Source: Siphonodentalium dalli (taxonomy: Eukaryota; Mollusca; Scaphopoda; Gadilida; Siphonodentaliidae). Taken from it: DNA of 64,000 nt. The stretch's first letter is position 1. Each line of letters starts with the position of its first letter. The stretch lies in the NCBI GenBank assembly GCA_032622095.1, contig CP136061.1, positions 170,877,107 to 170,941,106 of the forward strand, in the 5' to 3' direction. Shown piece after piece: positions 48,447 through 61,700 of the stretch. A program made the translations under genes and the position numbers. Under the pieces are notes generated by a model. That model was not told the DNA's origin and searched no databases. It saw only the letters and a program-made list of their open reading frames with translations.

Positions 48447-49055
48447 TGTGCCAATACGGGTACATATAACTCTTCTTAAGGCTATCAGAACGGTTTGATT
48501 TAATTTATTTAAAACAAAGTCAATAATGTTCAATCATCGGCATCTGGGTTTCTCCTGGTTGAGTTTATCTTCCTGTTGTCTGCTCGGTTTAGGGTCTTCT
48601 TCCGTCTTCTTAGATTGGGCGTGTCTCTTGTCTTCTACTCGGTTGAGTTCCGGTTGAGTTTGTCTGCTCTTCTTCTTCCGTCGGCGCATCAGTGGGGCGT
48701 TTGTTAGAAATACCAGCTCATAATGTTTACCTTGTATTTTCGTCCATTGCTCCAAACTGCTCTTCTACGCGTCCGATAATTCTTGGTGATCGCTGGGGTG
48801 GTTGGTTAGAATACGTCTGCCTTCAAATACGGAGACGGTATTATTCCGGGTCGGTTCGCATTTCATGGTACGTCATTTGGGGCGTTCCTAGGTTAACCAG
48901 GCGGAGCAGTTTTCCTGTGTGTTCTTCAAACTCTGCTCCCTATCCATTACGCTGTGTTAGGTTTCAGTAACTTTCCCTGGCGAAGTATCTAGTCTCATTA
49001 ATCCCAAGATCGGTCTGTTTACTCCCCAATTATCCACCTGTGTATGTGTCGGACA
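48447..49055 (-). mobile_element. Truncated LTR of element 2, copy B
   Basis: 609 bp from TGTGCCAATACGGG to GTCGGACA, with the primer binding site (GGCTCGAAGGCACCA on the plus strand) still next to it at 48,421-48,435. Lacks the same outer ~170 bp as the 34,949 copy but is less deleted internally. Contains a 3' minus-strand frame QPELNRVEDKRHAQSKKTE seen in all four LTRs. Confidence 0.85.
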
Positions 49056-49107
49056 TGTCGCTAGAGATTTTAGAAATAAGGGCGGAATCAACTATACTCT
49101 GATTCCA

Positions 49108-49425
49108 TTTGGTTATGAAGATTACTACTTGGGACACACTTCCTCGCCAAATTTGGAGTCGATCGGTCAACAAACGAGGCCTGTCCCCTCTATAGAACTT
49201 TATATATTTTTGGGTCGAAAATTTGATTGAGAGAGCACGAATTTGGGTAAAAAATATGTTGTTCAAATTTTTAGCGCAAAAAAATAAAATTCAATTTTTC
49301 GATCGAAATATTTTCTAAGTCGTATGTCTAGCGCCGAACGCCTAACCAACTTCACACGAGCAGCCTGACAATCGAATTTCATTTTCGAATTTCCTTGACA
49401 ATTTTGACCAGATTCGAGTGGGGGG
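49108..49425. other. Unassigned AT-rich segment between copy B and 5S
   Basis: 318 bp with no recognised gene or repeat. A/T runs and a CGATCGAAA word are the only features. Its right edge (GAGTGGGGGG) abuts the 5' half of the broken 5S unit. Could be the 5' end of whatever was inserted into 5S. Confidence 0.5.
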
Positions 49426-49490
49426 TCGACGTTGCTGAACTTAGCTGATCGGTCGAGAACCGGTGATTTCAACGTAAAATGGCCGTAAAC
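49426..49490 (-). rRNA. 5S rRNA-like unit 5, 5' half
   Basis: The minus strand runs from GTTTACGGCCATTTTACG through TTCTCGACCGATCAGC to CAACGTCGA, about 5S positions 1-65, and then breaks. Together with 38,642-38,691 it makes up one 5S unit with about three bases missing at the break. Confidence 0.88.
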
Positions 49491-49565
49491 ATAAAGTCCC
49501 TGTAATTTAAACATCATATGGCTCCATATCCACCAGTGTTTGAAAAATTGAAATGCAAAAGTTTT

Positions 49566-49667
49566 GTCTACAGCACTAGAGATTTACACGTACAAACCGG
49601 GCTCGACGTTGCTTAACTTCGGAGATCGGACGAGAACCGGTGGTTTCAACGTGATATGGCCGTAGGC
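49566..49667 (-). rRNA. 5S rRNA-like unit 6, internally deleted
   Basis: Good 5' two thirds on the minus strand (GCCTACGGCCATATCACG, TTCTCGTCCGATCTCCGAAG, TTAAGCAACGTCGAGCCCGG). The region between GTTTGTACGTG and the 3' end has lost most of GGATGGGTGACCGCCTGGG. Pseudogene. Confidence 0.87.
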
Positions 49668-49741
49668 ATGAAGTCCCTGTAATTTGAACATCATATGGCT
49701 CCATATCCACCAGTGTTTGAACAATTGAAATGCACAAGTTT

Positions 49742-49781
49742 TGTTTACAGCACCCGAGATTCCCAGGCGGTCACCCATCCA
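49742..49781 (-). rRNA. 5S rRNA-like unit 7, cut by satellite
   Basis: Only the last ~40 bases of 5S (GGATGGGTGACCGCCTGGG and GGGTGCTGTAAAC) remain. The sequence passes into the satellite within the word AGGTA, which both the 5S unit and the satellite monomer contain. Confidence 0.88.
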
Positions 49782-52700
49782 GGTATCACCAACACATACA
49801 TATATAGGTATCCCCAACACATAAATATATAGGTATCCCCACCACATAAATATATAGGTATCCCCACCACATACATATATAGGTATCCCCACCACAAACA
49901 TCTATAGGTATCCCCACCACATTCATATATAGGTATCCCCACCACATACATATATAGGTATCCCCACCACATACAAATATAGGTATCCCCACCACATACA
50001 TGTATAGGTATCCCCGCCACACACATATATAGGTATCCCCGCCACATACATATATAGGTATCCCCGCCATATACATATATAGGAATTCCCGCCACATACA
50101 TATATAGGTATTCCCGACTAACACATATATAGGTCTCCCCACCACACACATCTTTAGGTATCCCCACCACGCACATATATAGGTATCCCCACCATACACA
50201 TCTATAGGTATCCCCACCACACACATATATAGGTATCCCCACAACACACACAGATATAGGTATGCCCATAACATACATATATAGGTATCCCCACCACATA
50301 TATATATAGGTATCCCACCACACACATATATATGTATCACCACCACACACATATATAGGTATCCCCGCCACATACATATATAGGTATCGCCGCCACACAC
50401 ATCTATAGGTATCCCCACCACACACATATATAGGTATCTCCACCACATACATATATAGGTATCCCACCACACACATATATAAGTATCACCACCACACACA
50501 TATATAGGTATCCCCACCACATACATATATAGGTATCCCCGCCACACACATATATAGGTCTCCCCACCACACACATCTATAGGTATCCCCACCACATACA
50601 TCTATAGGTATCCCCACCACATACATATATAGGTCTCCCCACCAAATACATATAGATGTATCCCCGCCACATACATATATAGGTATCCCCACCACATACA
50701 TATATAGGTATCCCCGCCACATACATATATAGGTATCCCCACCACACACCTATATAGGTATCCCCGCCACATACATATATAGGTATCCCCACCACACACA
50801 TCTATAGGTATCCCCACCACACACATCTATAGGTATCCCCACTAAACACATCTATAGGTATCCCCACCACACACATCTATAGGTATCCCCACCACATACA
50901 TATATAGGTATCCCCACCACATACATATATAGGTATCCCCTCCACACACATATATATGTATCCCCACCACATACATATATAGGTATCCCCACCACATACA
51001 TATATAGGTATCCCCACCGCATACATATATAGGTATCCCCACCACATACATCTATATGTATCCCCACCACACACATCTATAGGTATCCCCACCACATACA
51101 TATATAGGTATACCCGCCACATACATATATAGGTATCCCCACCACATACATATATATGTATCCCCACCACATACATATATAGGTATCCCCACCACACACA
51201 TCTATAGGTATCCCCACCACACACATATATAGGTATCCCCACCACACACATATATAGGTATCCCCACCACATACATATATAGGTATCACCACCACACACA
51301 TATATAGGTATCTCCACCACAAACATCTATAGGTATCCCCACCACACACATATATAGGTATCCCCACCACACACATCTATAGGTATCCCCACCACACACA
51401 TATATAGGTATCACCACCACATACATATATAGGTATCCCCGCCACATACATATATAGGTATTCCCGCCACAAAATCTATATGTATCCCCACCGCACACAT
51501 ATATAGGTATCACCACCACATACATATATAGGTATCCCCACCACATACATATATAGGTATCCCCACCACAGACATATATAGGTATCACCACCACACACAT
51601 ATATAGGTATCCCCGCCACATACATATATAGGTATCCCCGCCACACACATATATAGGTCTCCCCACCACACACATCTATAGGTATCCCCACCACATACAT
51701 CTATAAGTATCCCCACAACATACATATATAGGTATCCTCACCACACACATATATAGGTATCCCCACCACACACATATATAGGTATCCCCACCACACTCAT
51801 ATATAGGTATCCCCACCACACACATATATAGGTATCCCAGCCACACATATATATAGGTATCCCGACCACACACATCTATATGTATCCCCACCACACACAT
51901 CTATATGTATCCCCACCACACACATCTATAGGTATCCCCAACACACACATCTATAGGTATCCCCCCACATAAATATATAGGTATCCCCACCACATACATA
52001 TATAGGTATCCCCACCACACACATAAATAGGTATCCTCACCACATACCTACATAGGTATCCCCACCACATACATATATAGGTATCCCCACCTCATACATA
52101 TATAGGTATCCCCACCACACACATCTATAGGTATCCCCACCACATACATATATAGGTATCCCCACCACATACATATATAGGTATCCCCACCAAATACATA
52201 TATAGGTATCCCCACCACACACATATATAGCTATCCCCACCACATACATATATAGGTCTCCCCACCACATACATCTATAGGTATCCCCACCACACACATC
52301 TATAGGTATCCCAACCACACACATATATAGGTATCACCACCACATACATATATAGGTATCCCCGCCACACACATATATAGGTATCCCCGCCGTATACATA
52401 TATGGGTATCCCCACCACACACATCTATAGGTATCCCCACCACATACATATATAGGTATTCCCGCCACACACATCTATAGGTATCCCCACCACACACATA
52501 TATATGTATCACCACCACATACATATATAGGTATCCCCACCACATACATATATAGGTATCCCCACCACAGACATATATAGGTATCACCACCACACACATA
52601 TATAGGTATCCCCGCCACATACATATATAGGTATCCCCGCCACTCACATATATAGGTCTCCCCACCACACACATCTATAGGTATCCCCACCACATACATA

Positions 52701-55700
52701 TATAAGTATCCCTACCACATACATATATAGGTATCCCCACCACACACATATATAGGTATCCCCACCACATACATATATAGGTCTCCCCACCACATACATA
52801 TATAGGTATCCCCGCTACATACATATATAGGTATCCCCCACCACATACATATATAGGTATCCCCGCCACATACATATATAGGTATCCCCACCACACACAT
52901 ATATAGGTATCCCCGCCACATACATATATAGGTATCCCCACCACACTCATATATAGGTATCCCCACACACACATATATAGGTATCCCAGCCACACACATA
53001 TATAGATATCCCCACCACACACATCTATATGTATCCCCAACACACACATCTATATGAATCCCCACCACACACATATATAGGTATCCCCTAACACACACAT
53101 CTATAGGTATCCCCCACATACATATATAGGTATCCCCACCACATACATATATAGGTATCCCCACCACACACATATATAGGTATCCCCACCACATACATAT
53201 ATAGGTATCCCCACCACATACATATATAGGTATCCCCACCACATACATATATAGGTATCCCCACATCATACATCTATAGGTATCCCCACCACACACATCT
53301 ATAGGTATCCCCACCACATACATATATAGGTATCCCCACCACATACATATATAGGTATCCCCACCAAATACATATATAGGTATCCCCACCACACACATAT
53401 ATATAGGTATCCCCGCCACACACATATATAGGTATTCCCACCACATACATATATAGGTCTCCCCACCACATACATTTATAGGTATCCCCAACACACACAT
53501 CTATAGGTATCCCCACCACACACATATATAGGTATCACCAACACATACATATATAGGTATCCACGCCACACACATATATAGGCATCCCCGCCACATACAT
53601 ATATGGGTATCCCCACCACACACATCTATAGGTATCCCCACCACATACATATATAGGTATCCCCCCACGTACATATAGGTATCCCACGACACACATATAG
53701 GTATCCCCATCATACACATCTATAGGTATCACCAACACATACATATATAGGTATCCCCAACACATACATATATAGGTATCCCCACCACATAAATATATAG
53801 GTATCCCCACTACATACATATATAGGTATCCCCACCACAAACATCTATAGGTATCCCCACCACATAAATATATAGGTATCCCCACCACATACATATATAG
53901 GTATCCCCACCACATACAAATATAGGTATCCCCACCACATACATGTATAAGTATTCCCGCCACACACATATATAGGTATCCCCGCCACATACATATATAG
54001 GTATCCCCGCCACATACATATATAGGAATTCCCGCCATATACATATATAGGTATTCCCGCCAAACACATATATAGGTCTCCCCACCTCACACATCTATAG
54101 GTATCCCCACCACACACATATATAGGTATCCCCACCACCACATACATATATAGGTAGCCCCACCACACACATATATAGGTATCACCCCCACATACATATA
54201 TAGGTATCCCCGCCACATACATATATAGGTATCCCCGCCACACACATATATAGGTATCCCCACCACATACATATATAGGTATCCCCACCACACACATATA
54301 TAGGTATCCCCACAACACACATATATATGTATGCCCGCCACACACATATATAGGTATCCCCACCCACACATCTATAGGTATCCTCTCCACACACATCTAT
54401 AGGTATCCCCACCACATACATCTATAGGTATCCCCACCACACCCATATATAGGTATTCCCACCACATACATATATAGGTATCACCACCACACACACATAT
54501 GGGTATCCCCCAATTACATATATAGGTATCCCCACCACACACATATATAGGTATCACCGCCACATACATATATAGGTATCCCCGCCACACACATATATAG
54601 GTCTCCACACCACACACATCTATAGGTATCCCCACCACATACATCTATAGGTATCACCACCACACACATATATAGGTATCCCCACCACACACATATATAG
54701 GTATCCCCACCACACACATATATAGGTATCACCGCCACATACATATATAGGTATCCCCGCCACACACATATATAGGTCTCCCCACCACACACATCTATAG
54801 GTATCCCAACCACATACATCTATAGGTTTCCACACCACATACATATATAGGTATCCTCACCACAAACATATATAGGTATACCCACCACATACATATATAG
54901 GTCTCCCCACCACATACATATATAGGTATCCCCGCCACATACATATATAGGTATCCCCACCGCACACATATATAGGTATCCCCGCCACACACATATATAT
55001 GTCTCCCCACCACACACATATATAGGAATCCCCGCCACACTCATATATAGTTATCCTCACCACACACATATATAGGTATCCCCGCCACATACATCTATAG
55101 GTATCCCCACCACATACATATATAGGTATCCCCACCACATACATATATAGGTATCCCCACCGCACACATCAAAAGGTATCCCCACCACACACATATATAG
55201 GTATCCCCACCACACACATATATAGGTATCACCACCACATACATATATAGGTATCCCCACCACATACATATATATGTATCCCCACCACACACATATATAG
55301 GTATTCCCACCACACACATCTATAGGTATCCCCAATACATACATATATAGGTATCCCCACCACACACATCTATATGTATCCCACCACACACATATATAGG
55401 TATCCCCACCACATACATATATAGGTATCCCCACCACATACATATATAGGTATCCCCACCACACACATATATAGGTATCCCCGCCACATACATATATAGG
55501 TATACCCACCACACACATATATAGGTATCCCCACCACATACATATATAGGTATCCCCACCACATACATATATAGGTATTCCCACCACATACATATATAGG
55601 TATCCCCACCACATACATATATAGGTATCCCCACCACACACATATATAGGTATCCGCACCACATACATATATAGGTATCCCCACCACATACATATATAGG

Positions 55701-58700
55701 TATCCCCACCACATACATATATAGGTATCCCCACCAAATACATATATAGGTATCCCCACCACACACGTATATATAGGTATCCCCGCCACACATATATATA
55801 GGTATCCCCACCACATACATATATAGGTCTCCCCACCACATACATATATAGGTATCCCCACCACACACATCTATAGGTATCCCCACCACACACATCTATA
55901 GGTATCACCACCACATACATATATAGGTATCCCCGCCACACACATATATAGGTATCCCCGCCACATACATATATGGGTATCCCCACCACACACATCTATA
56001 GGCATCCCCACCACATACATATATAGGTATCACCATCACATACATATATAGGTATCCCCACCACACACAAATATAAGTATCCCCACCATATACATATATA
56101 GGTATCAGCACCACACACATATATAGGTCTCCCCACCACATACATATATAGGTATCCCCACCACACACATCTATAGGTATCCCCACCACATACATCTATA
56201 GTTATCCCCACCACACACATCTATAGGTATCCCCACCACATACATCTATAGGTATCACCACCACACACACATAAAGGTATCCCCCCACGTACATATAGGT
56301 ATCCCACCCCACACATATCGGTATCCCCACCACAAACATCTATAGGTATCCCCACCACATACATATATAGGTATCCCCACCACATACATATATAGGTATC
56401 CCCACCACATACAAATATAGGTATCCCCACCACATACATGTATAAGTATTCCCGCCACACACATATATAGGTATCCCCGCCACATACATATATAGGTATC
56501 CCCGCCACATACATATATAGGAATTCCCGCCATATACATATATAGGTATTCCCGCCAAACACATATATACGTCTCCCCACCACACACATCTATAGGTATC
56601 CACACCACACACATATATAGGTATCCCCACCACACACATCTATAGGTATTCCCACCACACACATATATAGGTATCCCAACCACATACAGATATAGGTATC
56701 CCCATAACATACATATATAGGTATCCCCACCATATACATATATAGGTAGCCCCACCACACACATATATAGGTATCACCACCACATACATATATAGGTATC
56801 CCCGCCACATACATATATAGGTATCCCCGCCACACACATATATAGGTATCCCCACCACATACATATATAGGTATCCCCACCACACACATATATAGGTATC
56901 CCCACCACACACATATATATGTATCCCCGCCACACACATATATAGGTATCCCCACCCACACATCTATAGGTATCCTCTCCACACACATCTATAGGTATCC
57001 CCACCACATACATCTATAGGTATCCCCACCACACCCATATATAGGTATTCCCACCACATACATATATAGGTATCACCACCACACACACATATAGGTACCC
57101 CCCACATACATATATAGGTATCCCCACCACACACATATATAGGTATCACCGCCACATACATATATAGGTATCTCCGCCACACACATATATAGGTCTCCAC
57201 ACCACACACATCTATAGGTATCCCCACCACATACATATATAGGTATCTCCGCCACACACATATATAGGTCTCCACACCACACACATCTATAGGTATCCCC
57301 ACCACACACATATATAGGTATCACCACCACATACATATATAGGTATCCCCGCCACACACATATATAGGTCTCCCCACCACACACATCTATAGGTATCCCA
57401 ACCACATACATCTATACGTTTCCACACCACATACACATATAGGTATCCTCACCACTAACATATATATAGGTATCCCCACCACATACATATATAGGTCTCC
57501 CCACCACATACATATATAGGTATCCCCGCCACATACATATATAGGTATCCCCACCGCATACATATATAGGTATCCCCGCCACACACATATATATGTCTCC
57601 CCACCACACACATATATAGTTATCCCCGCCACACACATATATAGTTATCCTCACCACACACATATATAGGTATCCCCGCCACATACATCTATAGGTATCC
57701 CCACCACATACATATATAGGTATCCCCACCACATACAAATATAGGTATCACCGCCACATACATCTAAACGTATCCCCAACACACACATATATAGGTATCC
57801 CCACCACACACATATATAGGTATCACCACCACATACATATATAGGTATCCCCACCACATACATATATATGTATCCCCACCACACACATATATATGTATTC
57901 CCACCACACACATCTATAGGTATCCCCACCACACACATATATAGGTATCCCCTCCCTACCACACACATCTATATGTATCCCACCACACACATATATAGGT
58001 ATCCCCACCACATACATATATAGGTATCCCCACCACATACATATATAGGTATCCCCACCACACACATATATAGGTATCCCCGCCACATACATATATAGGT
58101 ATCCCCACCACACACATATATAGGTATCCCCACCACACACATATATATGTATCCCCGCCACACACATATATAGGTATCCCCACACATACATATATATGTA
58201 TCCCCACCACTCACATCTATTGGTATCCCCACCACACACATCTATAGGTATCCCAACCACATACATATATAGGTGTCCCCACCACATACATATATAGATA
58301 TCCCCACCACACACATATATAGGTATCCCCACCACATACATATATAGGTATCCCCACCACATACATATTAGGTATTCCCACCACATACATATATAGGTAT
58401 CCCCACCACATACATCTATAGGTATCCCCACCACACACATATATAGGTATCCGCACCACATACATATATAGGTATCCCCACCACATACATATATAGGTAT
58501 CCCCACCTCATACATATATAGATATCCCCACCAAATACATATATAGGTATCCCCACCACACACGTATATATAGGTATCCCCGCCACACATATATATAGGT
58601 ATCCCCACCACATACATATATAGGTCTCCCCACCACATACATATATAGGTATCCCCACCACACACATCTATAGGTATCCCCACCACACACATCTATAGGT

Positions 58701-61700
58701 ATCCCCACCACACACATCTATAGGTATCCCAACCACATACATATATAGGTGTCCCCACCACATACATATATAGATATCCCCACCACACACATATATAGGT
58801 ATCCCCACCACATACATATATAGGTATCCCCACCACATACATATTAGGTATTCCCACCACATACATATATAGGTATCCCCACCACATACATCTATAGGTA
58901 TCCCCACCACACACATATATAGGTATCCGCACCACATACATATATAGGTATCCCCACCACATACATATATAGGTATCCCCACCTCATACATATATAGATA
59001 TCCCCACCAAATACATATATAGGTATCCCCACCACACACATATATATAGGTATCCCCGCCACACACATATATAGGTATCCCCCCCACATACATATATAGG
59101 TATCCCCACCACACACATATATAGGTATCACCGCCACATACATATATAGGTATCTCCGCCACACACATATATAGGTCTCCACACCACACACATCTATAGG
59201 TATCCCCACCACATACATATATAGGTATCTCCGCTACACACATATATAGGTCTCCACACCACACACATCTATAGGTATCCCCACCACACACATATATAGG
59301 TATCACCACCACATACATATATAGGTATCCCCGCCACACACATATATAGGTCTCCCCACCACACACATCTATAGGTATCCCAACCACATACATCTATAGG
59401 TTTCCACACCACATACACATATAGGTATCCTCACCACTAACATATATAGGTATCCCCACCACATACATATATAGGTCTCCCCACCACATACATATATAGG
59501 TATCCCCGCCACATACATATATAGGTATCCCCACCGCATACATATATAGGTATCCCCGCCACAAACATATATATGTCTCCCCACCACACACATATATAGT
59601 TATCCCCGCCACACACATATATAGTTATCCTCACCACACACATATATAGGTATCCCCGCCACATACATCTATAGGTATCCCCACCACATACATATATAGG
59701 TATCCCCACCACATACAAATATAGGTATCACCGCCACATACATCTAAACGTATCCCCACCACACACATATATAGGTATCCCCACCACACACATATATAGG
59801 TATCACCACCACATACATATATAGGTATCCCCACCACATACATATATATGTATCCCCACCACACACATATATATGTATTCCCACCACACACATCTATAGG
59901 TATCCCCACCACACACATATATAGGTATCCCCTCCCCACCACACACATCTATATGTATCCCACCACACACATATATAGGTATCCCCACCACATACATATA
60001 TAGGTATCCCCACCACATACATATATAGGTATCCCCACCACACACATATATAGGTATCCCCGCCACATACATATATAGGTATCCCCACCACACACATATA
60101 TAGGTATCCCCACCACACACATATATATGTATCCCCGCCACACACATATATAGGTATCCCCACACATACATATATATGTATCCCCACCACTCACATCTAT
60201 TGGTATCCCCACCACACACATCTATAGGTATCCCAACCACATACATATATAGGTGTCCCCACCACATACATATATAGATATCCCCACCACACACATATAT
60301 AGGTATCCCCACCACATACATATATAGGTATCCCCACCACATACATATTAGGTATTCCCACCACATACATATATAGGTATCCCCACCACATACATCTATA
60401 GATATCCCCACCACACACATATATAGGTATCCGCACCACATACATATATAGGTATCCCCACCACATACATATATAGGTATCCCCACCTCATACATATATA
60501 GATATCCCCACCAAATACATATATAGGTATCCCCACCACACACACATATATAGGTATCCCCGCCACACACATATATAGGTATCCCCACCACATACATATA
60601 TAGGTCTCCCCACCACATACATCTATAGGTATCCCCACCACACACATCTATAGGTATCCCCACCACACACATCTATAGGTATCACCACCACATACATATA
60701 TAGGTATCCCCGCCACACACATATATAGGTATCCCCGGCACATACATATATGGGTATCCCCACCACACACATCTATAGGTATCCCCACCACATACTTATA
60801 TAGGTATCACCACCACATACATATATAGGTATCCCCACCACACACATATATAAGTATCCCCACCATATACATATATAGGTATCAGCACCACACACATATA
60901 TAGGTCTCCCCACCACATACATATATAGGTATCCCCACCACATACAAATATAGGTATCCCCACCACATACATGTATAAGTATTCCCGCCACACACATATA
61001 TAGGTATCCCCGCCACATACATATATAGGTATCCCCGCCACATACATATATAGGAATTCCCGCCATATACATATATAGGTATTCCCGCCAAACACATATA
61101 TAGGTCTCCCCACCACACACATCTATAGGTATCCCCACCACACACATATATAGGTATCCCCACCACACACATCTATAGGTATTACCACCACACACATATA
61201 TAGGTATCCCCACCACATACAGATATAGGTATCCCCATAACATACATATATAGGTATCCCCACCACATACATATATAGGTAGCCCCACCACACACATATA
61301 TAGGTATCACCACCACATACATATATAGGTATCCCCGCCACATACATATATAGGTATCCCCGCCACACACATATATAGGTATCCCCACCACATACATATA
61401 TAGGTATCCCCACCACACACATATATAGGTATCCCCACCACACATATATATATGTATCCCCGCTACACACATATATAGGTATCCCCACCCACACATCTAT
61501 AGGTATCCTCTCCACACACATCTATTGGAATCCCCACCACATACATCTATAGGTATCCCCACCACACCCATATATAGGTATTCCTACCACATACATATAT
61601 AGGTATCACCACCACACACACATATAGGTATCCCACACATACATATATAGGTATCCCCACCACACACATATATAGGTATCCCCGCCACACACATATATAG

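Larger units (their letters stand above)
41180..49107. repeat. Copy B of the block 23,548-35,465, deleted
   Basis: From TTAGATTTCGGCCGAT (41,180; 23,548 in copy A) to ACTCTGATTCCA (49,107; 35,465 in A), same orientation, 7.9 kb against 11.9 kb. Large losses in B correspond to A 24,248-24,507, 29,804-31,129 and 31,836-34,922; many losses of 10-28 bp occur at short direct repeats. A has its own losses where B is complete (near 24,847 and 27,680). B gained the 631-bp insertion at 47,613. Substitutions are few. Shared lesions include the LINE fusion, the solo LTR with TCTG flanks and the RT deletion. Confidence 0.93.
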
